64,000 nt of DNA from Octadecabacter sp. B2R22. Lineage in GTDB: Bacteria; Pseudomonadota; Alphaproteobacteria; Rhodobacterales; Rhodobacteraceae. How positions within the stretch are numbered: the first letter of the stretch is position 1; each line of letters starts with the position of its first letter. This document shows, piece by piece, positions 1-7,265 of the stretch. The notes under the pieces are model-generated. The model saw only the letters and a program-made list of their open reading frames with translations, was not told the DNA's origin and did no database searches. Where the stretch lies: contig NZ_JAHKQJ010000010.1 of NCBI RefSeq assembly GCF_018861045.1, forward strand, positions 558,001-622,000, in the 5' to 3' direction. A program made the position numbers and the translations under genes.

Positions 1-648
1 ATTCAGACGGGCGCGGCCGGGGCTTTGGCGGATGGCAATTTGACCCGTGCACGCAGCGTGACGGGGCAAATCACTGCGCTTTATCGCAATCGAGATGACA
101 CCAGCTGGGGCCGCGAGGAGTTTAACAGCAAGCAGGCGGACATATTGGACGCCGATGGATTACTGGGGTTGGCTGAGAGCACGATCCTTGCGCCGCTGGA
201 TGCCCGTGCGCGACTGGAAGTCGAAGCCGCAGCCCGCCAAGTTGCCACCGTGACGGCGATTGTGCCGCTGGCATTGGCCGATGTATTTACCGCGCTGACG
301 TCCAATATGCGCATGATACGCCGCATCGCTGAAATCTATGAAGGCCGCGCTGGGACGTTGGGCACATGGCGTTTGACCAAACAGGTGCTGACCCATTTGG
401 TAGCTACGGGTGCCGTCGCGGTAGGGGACGATCTGATCGGGTCAGTTGCGGGTGGGGGTGTGCTGTCCAAAGTGTCGCGCCGCTTTGGTGAGGGCGTGAT
501 CAATGGCGCGCTGACGGCCCGCGTCGGCGTTGCTGCGATGGAGGTGTGCCGCCCTCTACCCTTCAACACCGAGCGGAGACCTTCCGTGACCAGCCTTGTG
601 AAACGCAGCCTGACAGGGCTTTTCGGATTAGGGTCGAAAGACGGTTAA
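1..648 (+). CDS. DUF697 / YcjF-type membrane protein, 5' end cut by window
   Basis: The reading frame is open from the first base of the window, so the N-terminus lies upstream; about 215 C-terminal residues are visible and end in TAA. The sequence resembles the C-terminal half of the YcjF/TIGR01620 (DUF697) family: an amphipathic helix-rich region, then hydrophobic stretches (VTAIVPLALADVF, LVATGAVAVGDDLIG) and a glycine-rich turn. Members usually follow a YcjX-type GTPase-like gene, which would lie outside the window. Function in the family is poorly defined; it is thought to be an inner-membrane protein. Identification is by resemblance only. Confidence 0.7.
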   Translation: MQTGAAGALADGNLTRARSVTGQITALYRNRDDTSWGREEFNSKQADILDADGLLGLAESTILAPLDARARLEVEAAARQVATVTAIVPLALADVFTALTSNMRMIRRIAEIYEGRAGTLGTWRLTKQVLTHLVATGAVAVGDDLIGSVAGGGVLSKVSRRFGEGVINGALTARVGVAAMEVCRPLPFNTERRPSVTSLVKRSLTGLFGLGSKDG

Positions 649-728
649 TCCGCCATATTCAGCGGGTGAGACTCGCTCAAGGGCTCGATAAGACCGCCAA
701 AGGTTAACAAACCTCTGAAAATTCGGGC

Positions 729-768
729 TTATCCCCGTCAATTTCCGATTTGGACCGTCTTATCCCCA
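729..768 (+). promoter_or_regulatory. two DnaA-box-like nonamers
   Basis: TTATCCCCG (729-737) and TTATCCCCA (760-768) are in the same orientation, 31 bp apart, in the gap before the YbjN-like gene. Each is close to the DnaA box TTATCCACA. Two copies could be chance in a 257-bp gap. No origin-type AT-rich region or replication gene is nearby. Confidence 0.25.
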
Positions 769-905
769 AGAAATGTCTTTACAGGTGTAGCCCGCTCGTC
801 GCACGATATGTAGCAAGGGACGGACTATGTATTCGCCCCGATCGAGCGGGACACCAGATATAGCCCCTGCCAGGGCCGTCTGGATTGGACAGGAGGCGCA
901 GGCCT

Positions 906-1409
906 ATGGCACTCACCGAGCATTTCGACAACGTCGATGACATTCATCCGATCGACCTTTGCGAACACATCGCAGAGCATCATGAATGGGAATTTGACCG
1001 TATCCACGATGACCAGATTGCCTTTTCTATCGAAGGCCAGTGGCGCACCTATTCCATCACATTGGCATGGTCCGCCTATGACCAGACCCTGCGACTGATC
1101 TGCACCTTCGAGATGGAACCACCAGCCGAACGGATGCCCGCGCTTTATGAATGTCTGAACCGCACAAATGATATGTGCTGGGCAGGTGCGTTCACCTACT
1201 GGGCCGAACAGCAGTTGATGGTTTATCGCTATGGATTGGTGCTCGCGGGCGAACAAGTCGCCGGACCAGACCAAATCGACACAATGATCAACGCGGCAGT
1301 TTTGTCAGCCGAACGTTTTTACCCAGCGTTCCAGCTGGTGACATGGGCCGAACGCACACCACAAGAGGCGTTGCAGGTCGCAATCTCCGAGGCATACGGC
1401 CGCGCGTAA
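906..1409 (+). CDS. YbjN domain-containing protein
   Basis: The 167-residue product starts at ATG 906, chosen because a perfect AGGAGG lies at 891-896; an upstream in-frame TTG at 885 would precede that site. The protein is acidic and has the alternating strand/helix pattern of the YbjN family, which adopts a type III secretion chaperone-like fold (WEFDRIHDDQIAF, then WSAYDQTLRLICTFEM). YbjN homologues are linked to stress and motility phenotypes in enterobacteria, but no biochemical activity is established. It lies just before proC in the same direction and may share a transcript. Confidence 0.75.
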   Translation: MALTEHFDNVDDIHPIDLCEHIAEHHEWEFDRIHDDQIAFSIEGQWRTYSITLAWSAYDQTLRLICTFEMEPPAERMPALYECLNRTNDMCWAGAFTYWAEQQLMVYRYGLVLAGEQVAGPDQIDTMINAAVLSAERFYPAFQLVTWAERTPQEALQVAISEAYGRA

Positions 1410-1491
1410 GCGGCAGTTCATACAGGAACGACAACAGCTTGAACCCTCGTCTTGTGCGCCCTAACCTGCGCTGAACAAGGCGGGGGTTTTC

Positions 1492-2304
1492 ATGTCTTTA
1501 GAGCAAATCGAAACACGTGGCATGGTGCTGCTGGGCTGCGGCAAAATGGGGTCGGCCATGTTGGCAGGCTGGCTTTCTGGTGGATTGGCGCCAGATGCGG
1601 TTTGGGTGCTTGATCCGCACCCGTCTGACTGGCTTTTGGCGACGGGTGTGCATGTGAATGCGGGGTTACCTGATGATCCGGCGCTCGCGTTGATTGCCGT
1701 GAAGCCGCAGATGATGGGCGAGGCGCTGCCCTCGATGCAGGCGCTTGGTAATGGCAGCACAGTTTTCCTGTCCGTCGCGGCGGGCACATCTATCGCGAGT
1801 TTCGAGACCGCGCTGGGCGCTCAAAGCCCGATTATCCGCGCCATGCCAAATACGCCTGCTGCTGTAGGCCGAGGCATCACTGCGATTGTTGGCAATAACC
1901 ATGCAACGGGCGCGCAGTTGGATATGGCCGAGACGCTGCTAAACGCCGTGGGGCAGGTCGTGCGTCTTGATGATGAGAACCAGATGGACGCGGTTACGGG
2001 CGTCTCCGGGTCTGGGCCGGCCTATGTGTTCCATCTTATTGAAACCCTTGCGGCGGCAGGTGTTGCCGAAGGGCTGCCTGCCGACCTAGCGATGAGGCTG
2101 GCGAAGGCGACCGTTGGTGGGGCAGGGCAGCTGGCCGAAGACGCTGATGAAACCCCCAGCCAGTTGCGCGTTAACGTGACGTCACCAAATGGGACTACGC
2201 AGGCCGCGCTTGAGGTCTTGATGGATGAAGGGAATGGTTTTCCACCGCTTCTGCGTCGCGCCGTAAAAGCCGCCACGGATCGCAGTAAGGAGCTGTCCAA
2301 ATGA
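1492..2304 (+). CDS. proC: pyrroline-5-carboxylate reductase
   Basis: This enzyme reduces 1-pyrroline-5-carboxylate to proline with NAD(P)H, the last step of proline synthesis in the cytosol. The 270-residue protein opens with a Rossmann motif G15-C-G17-K-M-G20. The family signature region VTGVSGSGPAYVFHLIE lies near residue 170, and the C-terminal helices that build the dimeric active site are present (TSPNGTTQAALEVL). Its stop overlaps the start of csaA in an ATGA arrangement (2301-2304), so the two are probably translationally coupled. Length and motifs are normal. Confidence 0.95.
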   Translation: MSLEQIETRGMVLLGCGKMGSAMLAGWLSGGLAPDAVWVLDPHPSDWLLATGVHVNAGLPDDPALALIAVKPQMMGEALPSMQALGNGSTVFLSVAAGTSIASFETALGAQSPIIRAMPNTPAAVGRGITAIVGNNHATGAQLDMAETLLNAVGQVVRLDDENQMDAVTGVSGSGPAYVFHLIETLAAAGVAEGLPADLAMRLAKATVGGAGQLAEDADETPSQLRVNVTSPNGTTQAALEVLMDEGNGFPPLLRRAVKAATDRSKELSK

Positions 2305-2636
2305 GCGAGATATCCTTTGACGACTTTATGAAGGTCGATATCCGTGTTGGCCGCGTGATCCGTGCAGAACCCTATCCCGAAGCCCGCAAACCCGCGATCA
2401 AAATGTGGATCGATTTCGGACCCGAGATCGGCGAACGCAAAACCTCGGCGCAAATCACGGATCACTACACACCCGAGACCCTTATCGGGCGGCAGGTCAT
2501 GGGGGTGGTGAATTTCCCACCTCGCCAGATTGGCAAATTCATGTCCGAAGTGCTGGTGCTGGGGGCTTATGATGCTAGTGGTGTTGTCCTAATTGCGCCT
2601 GACAAAGACGTCCCCATCGGGGAACGCATGTGCTGA
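2301..2636 (+). CDS. csaA: CsaA-type tRNA-binding domain protein
   Basis: The 111-residue protein is a stand-alone OB-fold tRNA-binding domain of the CsaA/Arc1p/MetG C-terminal family. The start region FDDFMKVDIRVGRVIRAEPY and the tail VLVLGAYD...VVLIAPDKDVPIGERM are diagnostic. CsaA was described as a dimeric protein with chaperone-like and export-related activity in Bacillus, and the domain binds tRNA. The start overlaps the proC stop by 4 nt. No partner for protein export lies nearby, so the cellular role here is open. Confidence 0.9.
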   Translation: MSEISFDDFMKVDIRVGRVIRAEPYPEARKPAIKMWIDFGPEIGERKTSAQITDHYTPETLIGRQVMGVVNFPPRQIGKFMSEVLVLGAYDASGVVLIAPDKDVPIGERMC

Positions 2637-2655
2637 CCCGAAAGGAAATAACGAC

Positions 2656-3603
2656 ATGAAAACGCTGTTGATTACCCGCCCGATTGCCGAGCCTGTGATG
2701 GAAAAGGCCCGCGCTGCGTTTGACGTGACCGTTCATGAGGGCGGCGCATTGTCCGAGGCCGAATGCGCCGCGGCATTGGCGTCGTATGATTGCATCCTGC
2801 CAACTTTGGGCGATGCCTTTACGCAAGCCAGCTTTGCAGGGGATATCCGTTGCAAGATGCTGGGAAATTTTGGCGTCGGCTACAATCACATCGACGACGC
2901 TGCCGCGGCGGCGGCAGGGGTCATCGTGTCCAACACACCTGATGTGCTGACCGATGCGACAGCGGATATTGCGTTAACGCTGTTGTTGGCCACGGCGCGC
3001 CGCGCAGGTGAGGGCGAACGCATGGTGCGTTCTGGCGCTTGGGGTGGCTTTGATGTGAAGGGGCTGCTTGGCACGCACGTTACGGGCAAAACCTTGGGCG
3101 TAATTGGCATGGGGCGGATCGGGCAAGCGATTGCAGCGCGGTGCCATTACGGGTTTGGCATGGATGTTGTGTTCCACAATCGGTCCCCAAAAGTGACAGA
3201 AGTCCCCGCGCGCCAGTTGGAGAGCCTAGAGGCTGTCATGGAAACCGCTGACTTTGTGGTTGTCGCAACCCCTGGCGGGGCAGGCACGACCAAGCTTATC
3301 GATGCGGCGGCCCTTGCGGCGATGAAGCCCACGGGCATCTTCATCAATATTTCCCGTGGTGAGGTCGTTGACGAGGCGGCTTTGATTGATGTGCTTGAGA
3401 AAGGCGCGATCACTGGTGCGGGCTTGGACGTTTATGAAAACGAACCTCACGTGCCAGAACGCCTGATGGCCCTGGACAATTGCGTGCTGCTGCCGCACCT
3501 CGGTTCCGCTACACAAGAAACCCGTCAAGCGATGGGACAAATGGCGCTGGATAACATCATCGCATGGTCTCAGGGTAAAACCCCGCCCCAGCAGGTGAAT
3601 TAA
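2656..3603 (+). CDS. D-2-hydroxyacid dehydrogenase (glyoxylate/hydroxypyruvate reductase type)
   Basis: The 315-residue product starts at ATG 2656, preceded by AAAGGA; a longer frame from 2593 would run through the end of csaA. It has the NAD-binding motif GMGRIG at about residues 151-156. The catalytic set of the D-isomer 2-hydroxyacid dehydrogenase family is visible: Arg in NISRGEVVDE, Glu in LDVYENEP and His in LLPHLGSAT. The sequence resembles the glyoxylate reductase/D-glycerate dehydrogenase subgroup, which interconverts glyoxylate and glycolate or hydroxypyruvate and glycerate. The exact substrate cannot be read from sequence. It is convergent with tdk and separated from it by 18 bp. 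Confidence 0.88.
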   Translation: MKTLLITRPIAEPVMEKARAAFDVTVHEGGALSEAECAAALASYDCILPTLGDAFTQASFAGDIRCKMLGNFGVGYNHIDDAAAAAAGVIVSNTPDVLTDATADIALTLLLATARRAGEGERMVRSGAWGGFDVKGLLGTHVTGKTLGVIGMGRIGQAIAARCHYGFGMDVVFHNRSPKVTEVPARQLESLEAVMETADFVVVATPGGAGTTKLIDAAALAAMKPTGIFINISRGEVVDEAALIDVLEKGAITGAGLDVYENEPHVPERLMALDNCVLLPHLGSATQETRQAMGQMALDNIIAWSQGKTPPQQVN

Positions 3604-3621
3604 TTAATGGGTGCAGGCGGG

Positions 3622-4218
3622 TTACACCAAAGTGTCGCCGCCATCTTCTACCGCTTCGCGCCAATGGCGGCGACATAGGCTGACGTAGGATTCATTGCCG
3701 CCAATCTGCACTTGGTTGCCGCCTGTCACGACCTGACCTTGCGCGTCTTTGCGCACGACCATCGTCGCCTTCTTGCCGCAGTGGCAGATCGTGCGCACTT
3801 CCCGCATTTCATCCGCCAAAGCCAGCAAGGCCGCGGAGCCCGGAAACAGTTCCCCCAAGAAATCGACGCGCAATCCAAAGGCCATCACAGGCACTTTCAG
3901 ATCATCCACAACGCGGGCCAACTGCCAGACCTGCTCTTTGCTCAGGAATTGGGCTTCATCGATAAAGATGCAGGCGCAAGGGCCACGTGCCAATCGGGTT
4001 TCGACCTTACGAAACAGATCATCATTCATATTGAACGTGTCCGCCTCTTCACCAATACCGATCCGGCTGGCGATGCGCCCTTCGCCCGCTCGGTTGTCGA
4101 ACTGGGCGGTCAGCAGGTAGCACTGCATACCGCGTTCAGCATAGTTGTGAGCGGCCTGCAAAAGCACCGTCGACTTGCCGGCGTTCATCGTTGAGTAGTT
4201 GAAATATAGTTTTGCCAT
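3622..4218 (-). CDS. tdk: thymidine kinase
   Basis: This enzyme phosphorylates thymidine to dTMP with ATP in the salvage pathway. The 198-residue length fits type II (TK1-like) kinases. The P-loop GKS is at residues 14-16 (STMNAGKST) and the DEAQFL motif of the Walker B region is present. A zinc site is suggested by the CHCGK pair and a C-terminal CRRHW. The start ATG (4218-4216) lacks a Shine-Dalgarno sequence and is abutted by a GGCGG/CCGCC hairpin (4222-4239). It diverges from the CII-like gene across a strongly foldable region. Confidence 0.93.
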   Translation of the reverse strand: MAKLYFNYSTMNAGKSTVLLQAAHNYAERGMQCYLLTAQFDNRAGEGRIASRIGIGEEADTFNMNDDLFRKVETRLARGPCACIFIDEAQFLSKEQVWQLARVVDDLKVPVMAFGLRVDFLGELFPGSAALLALADEMREVRTICHCGKKATMVVRKDAQGQVVTGGNQVQIGGNESYVSLCRRHWREAVEDGGDTLV

Positions 4219-4221
4219 AGT

Positions 4222-4239
4222 GGCGGAAAATGAACCGCC
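4222..4239 (-). promoter_or_regulatory. hairpin abutting the tdk start codon
   Basis: GGCGG (4222-4226) and CCGCC (4235-4239) form a 5-bp stem with an 8-nt loop. On the tdk strand the stem ends 3 nt before the ATG. No Shine-Dalgarno sequence is seen in the 20 nt upstream, so this small hairpin occupies the place where one would be expected. Confidence 0.35.
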
Positions 4240-4258
4240 GCCGAGGCTGTTGCAAGGC

Positions 4259-4411
4259 CCCGGACGGCAGTCTTTTCAGTTTCGCCCGTGAGCGGGAGGG
4301 CGGCAAACACGCCCTTACGAAACAACGAGCCAAGGGTCCGGGATACAAATGGATAACCATTCGACCTTGGATGGGGTCCAGCCCCTTGGCTCTTCGGCGT
4401 TGGGGACGCCG
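4259..4411. other. dense nest of inverted repeats, candidate structured RNA
   Basis: The 319-bp gap between tdk and the CII-like gene holds several perfect stems. GTTTCG (4279-4284) pairs with CGAAAC (4318-4323) and encloses two adjacent hairpins: CCCG/CGGG (4285-4296) and AGGGCG/CGCCCT (4297-4315). GAGCCAAGGG (4327-4336) pairs with CCCTTGGCTC (4383-4392) and encloses AATGG/CCATT (4348-4361) and GACC/GGTC (4363-4378). CGGCGT/ACGCCG (4395-4411) follows and is trailed by ATCTCTTTG. A long-range CCCGGAC (4259-4265)/GTCCGGG (4336-4342) pairing is also possible. I cannot match it to a known RNA family; the transcribed strand is unknown. Confidence 0.45.
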
Positions 4412-4537
4412 ATCTCTTTGAAAGTTATTTATCTTTTCAACTTCCCTTTGACGTTATATCTGTCAGGAATGGATGCGGCGAGTTATGGGAAAAGTCTGAG
4501 GACATTCCCCTCCCGATCGGAACAGGGGATAAAAAAT

Positions 4538-4990
4538 ATGGCTGGAATGGGCAGCTACTTGAAGAAACATACAGAAGCGCTCGTGAAGGACGTGGGCATT
4601 GAGCCTGCATGCGAGCTAACTGGCAAGTCCAAAGCTACACTTGGACGCTACTACTCTGATTCCGAAGAACATTCTGATCGTTTCATTCCTGTAGATGCTG
4701 TTGCGCAGCTTGAAGCCGCAGCCAGCTATCCGCATGTAACATCTGCCTTGGCAGAACTGCATGGCGCGACCTTGAACAAAGACGCGTCGATCAAAAACTC
4801 TGAAGGTGGAATCAATTCTGATGTCATCGCGCTAAGCCAGCGTTTTGCGATGTTGATGACGGAATATCAGCAGTCCATCGAAGACGGCATTATCACAGTA
4901 AACGAAGCCAAGCGCCTGTTGCGGGAAACGCTAGAGCTTCAAAAGGTGCTGATCGACATGAAACTGCACCTCGAAGAAGAGAACAAGTAA
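4538..4990 (+). CDS. small DNA-binding protein resembling phage CII-like regulators
   Basis: The 150-residue product starts at ATG 4538 (MAGMGSYLKKH); a longer frame from 4349 would be read through the foldable upstream region and is unlikely. The N-terminal part has a helix-turn-helix look (ELTGKSKATLGRYYSD, then FIPVDAVAQLEAAASYPHVTSALAEL) like phage regulatory CII-type proteins found outside prophages. The C-terminal third is a likely coiled coil (AKRLLRETLELQKVLIDMKLHLEEENK). No other phage gene is present. It is probably a domesticated regulator; targets are unknown. Confidence 0.6.
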   Translation: MAGMGSYLKKHTEALVKDVGIEPACELTGKSKATLGRYYSDSEEHSDRFIPVDAVAQLEAAASYPHVTSALAELHGATLNKDASIKNSEGGINSDVIALSQRFAMLMTEYQQSIEDGIITVNEAKRLLRETLELQKVLIDMKLHLEEENK

Positions 4991-5011
4991 GTCCCGTTAG
5001 ATAAACGGGAC
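4991..5011 (-). terminator. hairpin at the end of the mini-lipoprotein gene
   Basis: GTCCCGTT (4991-4998) and AACGGGAC (5004-5011) form a perfect 8-bp stem with a 5-nt loop that contains the lipoprotein stop codon. It lies between convergent genes (CII-like and FabH/lipoprotein). No strong T-run follows on either strand, so termination is a guess. Confidence 0.4.
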
Positions 5012-5071
5012 GAACGGGACTCCGCAGGCGGTGAGTGTCGTTAGGGTTATTAGGGCAAGCATAATCTTCAT
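4997..5071 (-). CDS. 24-residue putative lipoprotein downstream of FabH-like gene
   Basis: An ATG at 5071-5069 opens a 24-codon frame ending in TAA at 4999-4997. The peptide begins MKIMLALITLTTLTAC, a textbook lipoprotein signal with lipobox LTAC (Cys16), followed by only eight residues, GVPFVPFI. It lies 9 nt after the stop of the FabH-like gene on the same strand, with GGAAC just before its start. Processing would leave a 9-residue lipidated peptide. This resembles entericidin-class mini-lipoproteins in size. Expression is inferred from the start, signal and spacing only. Confidence 0.6.
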   Translation of the reverse strand: MKIMLALITLTTLTACGVPFVPFI

Positions 5072-5080
5072 CGTGGTTCC

Positions 5081-6199
5081 TTACGCGCGTTCTACAAGGA
5101 CGGACCCGACCGAATAGCCAGCCCCGAACGAACAGATTAGCCCAACATCGCCGGATTTCAAATCCGCTGAGTGCTGCGAGAACGCAATGATCGATCCAGC
5201 AGAAGACGTGTTGGCGTAGTCTTGCAGGATATTGGGCTGTTCGTCCTCTTCAGGGACGCGCCCGAGAACTTTTTTGCCAATGTAGTCATTCATGGTTTTG
5301 TTGGCTTGGTGCAGCCACATCCGCTTCAGCTCGGTTGCCTTTACACCTTCGTCGTTCATGTGGTCGGCTATGTGTTTGCTGACCAATGGCAAGACTTCTT
5401 TGAATACCTTGCGACCGTTCTGCATGAACTGCATATCGCGGCGGTCTTCCATTTGATCGCGCGTGCGGCGCAAGAAGCCGTTGTTGTTTCGGATGTTGTT
5501 GGAAAACTGTGTCGCGAGACGCGTTGATTTCACTTTGAAATGTGGGCCTTGCAGGTCCTCGTCGCGTTCAACCAGCACGGCAGTTGCCACGTCGCCAAAA
5601 ATGAAATGACAGTCGCGGTCGCGCCATTCCAGATGGGCCGAGCAAATCTCGGGGCAGACGACCAGCGCGCTTTTGATGCTGCCGGATTTGATCATATCGC
5701 AGGCGGTTTGAATGCCAAACGTCGCAGAAGAGCAGGCGACGTTCATATCAAAGGCAAAACCGTTGATTTCCAACATGTCTTGGATTTCCACGGCAATCGC
5801 GGGGTAGGCCCGTTCGTGGTTAGAGGCCGCACAAATCACAGCATCAATATCGTCCGCCCCACGGCCCGCTTGCGCCATGGCTTGCAAAGATGCGTCAACG
5901 GCCATTTCAGCCATTAAACTGGGTTCGTCATCGTTGCGCGAAGGCAGGTTCGGGCACATGCGTGCAGGGTCCAGAACGCCCGCCTTATCAAGAACATAAC
6001 GCCGTTCAATGCCGGATGCTGCAAGGATGAATTCACTACTGGAATGGGGTTTCGCGGCAATCGTTCCGGCTGCAATAGCATCGGCATTTCCGGCGTTAAA
6101 CAGATCTGCGTGGGCGTTAAATGCGACCACCAATTCATCGTTTGTGATGGTGTGCTCAGGGGTGAAAACACCGGTGCCGGTAATCGCTGCGCTGAACAT
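5081..6199 (-). CDS. FabH-like 3-oxoacyl-ACP synthase III
   Basis: This thiolase-fold condensing enzyme has 372 residues, longer than housekeeping FabH (about 320). The catalytic triad is intact: Cys156 in NVACSSATFG, His297 in WLHQAN and Asn330 in YANTSSAGS. Insertions near residues 36-55 and 225-260 suggest the divergent KAS III family often named beta-ketoacyl-ACP synthase III, whose members may act on unusual acyl or secondary-metabolite substrates. No other fatty-acid gene is next to it. A 24-residue lipoprotein gene follows at once. Confidence 0.85.
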   Translation of the reverse strand: MFSAAITGTGVFTPEHTITNDELVVAFNAHADLFNAGNADAIAAGTIAAKPHSSSEFILAASGIERRYVLDKAGVLDPARMCPNLPSRNDDEPSLMAEMAVDASLQAMAQAGRGADDIDAVICAASNHERAYPAIAVEIQDMLEINGFAFDMNVACSSATFGIQTACDMIKSGSIKSALVVCPEICSAHLEWRDRDCHFIFGDVATAVLVERDEDLQGPHFKVKSTRLATQFSNNIRNNNGFLRRTRDQMEDRRDMQFMQNGRKVFKEVLPLVSKHIADHMNDEGVKATELKRMWLHQANKTMNDYIGKKVLGRVPEEDEQPNILQDYANTSSAGSIIAFSQHSADLKSGDVGLICSFGAGYSVGSVLVERA

Positions 6200-6411
6200 C
6201 TCTAATCCCTTATCTTAACTTCGGATATAGGGACCTATAGAGCGTCAAAATGCAAGCAAGACGCAACGTTGGTACAGCGCGGAATCAGGCTGGGTCGCGA
6301 AGTTGTATTTGACCAGACGAAACAACCCTGAAAACCGCGGCGACGAAACGCAACTCGCGCTGTCCTGTAGAAGGGTCGCGCGAGTCTGTCGTCAGAATTA
6401 GACCTTATGGG

Positions 6412-7071
6412 TTAGGCTGTTTTGCGCCGTTTTACATAACCGAACGCGCCCAAACCTGCCAACAGCAGCGGCAAGCCAGCGGGGAGTGGAACTGGCGAAG
6501 GCGTGGGCGTTACAGAGGTCGTGGTGAAATCAAACCCGGTAAAGTAACTCCGTGTTAAGGCGCCACCGTTCGAGGCGGTGAACGAGTAAATACTACCTGC
6601 TGTCAAAGACAGGCCCCCTCCAACGAAACTCTCGGCGACTGGTACGCCGGTCGACAGGAAAGCGTCCGTTGAAAACGTATTTCCGCTAGAAGATACGCCA
6701 TCGCCGACGACATCGAAGATTACGCCTGTATTGTACAGTTGGTTAAAACCTAGAAAGGCATTCAGCGTCACATCAGTATCGACCGACATCGTGAATGAGG
6801 TTGGGTTTCCTGCGCCGCCACCAAAGGAGAGTGCGGCATTTGCAGGGTCGATTGCTCCGCCCTGCCATACACCGATGTTGCGAAACTGACCTGTTGTCGC
6901 AAAGGTAAAGGTGACGCCGTCGGCTTCCTCTTGAAAGCCATTTATTGGGTTGTAGGCATTGTATGTGACGGACCCAGCAACAAAGGTCTCATCAGTCAGG
7001 TCAAACGTTGCAGATTGGGCTGCACTTGCAACCAAAATGCCCGCCGCGAGGGCGCTGAATATAGTTTTCAT
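6412..7071 (-). CDS. exported protein with VPLPA-CTERM sorting signal
   Basis: The 219-residue protein has an N-terminal signal peptide (MKTIFSALAAGILVASAAQS) and a beta-rich body. Its C-terminus has the sequence VPLPAGLPLLLAGLGAFG followed by a basic tail YVKRRKTA. That tripartite tail is the VPLPA-CTERM signal known from Rhodobacterales and recognised by an exosortase of the XrtD type, so the protein should be exported, cleaved and possibly surface-anchored. The body is rich in Gly, Ser, Thr and Phe, has no Cys, and is not recognised. No exosortase is in the window. Confidence 0.8.
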   Translation of the reverse strand: MKTIFSALAAGILVASAAQSATFDLTDETFVAGSVTYNAYNPINGFQEEADGVTFTFATTGQFRNIGVWQGGAIDPANAALSFGGGAGNPTSFTMSVDTDVTLNAFLGFNQLYNTGVIFDVVGDGVSSSGNTFSTDAFLSTGVPVAESFVGGGLSLTAGSIYSFTASNGGALTRSYFTGFDFTTTSVTPTPSPVPLPAGLPLLLAGLGAFGYVKRRKTA

Positions 7072-7130
7072 CTATTTATCCGTTCAAAAAAATATCGATC
7101 AATCCGAGTAAACGACAATTTTATTGTAGT

Positions 7131-7145
7131 GTTGTCAAGTACAAC
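7131..7145. promoter_or_regulatory. GTTGT-N5-ACAAC dyad upstream of VPLPA-CTERM gene
   Basis: GTTGT and ACAAC flank a 5-bp spacer about 60 bp upstream of the exported-protein start. On the minus strand the dyad overlaps TTGACA, a possible -35 element. It could be an operator; no regulator is recognised. Confidence 0.25.
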
Positions 7146-7193
7146 GCTTGAACGGTCGCGGTTTCGCTTGCCCTTTGAGCATCCGTCTTTGGT

Positions 7194-7230
7194 CCCAGAA
7201 ACCTGTTTTGAAAGTAAAACGATTTCTGGG
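7194..7230 (-). terminator. strong hairpin downstream of carB
   Basis: CCCAGAAA (7194-7201) pairs with TTTCTGGG (7223-7230), and inside it GTTTT (7205-7209) pairs with AAAAC (7216-7220). It lies 36 bp beyond the carB stop. There is no long T-run, so it may stabilise the 3' end rather than terminate. Confidence 0.4.
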
Positions 7231-7265
7231 TGGATCGTTGGTCGGCTTCGATTCCTACCGCAAGA

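Noticed and set aside
4259-4411. tmRNA, SRP RNA, RNase P RNA or 6S RNA as identity of the foldable region
   Set aside because: None of their conserved core sequences (for example the SRP GGAAGG/GNAR core or a tmRNA tag frame) could be found; kept only as an unnamed structure.
7241-7264. Sequence near the carB end resembling a tRNA T-arm (GGCTTCGATTCCTACC)
   Set aside because: No acceptor, D or anticodon stem can be built upstream at proper spacing.
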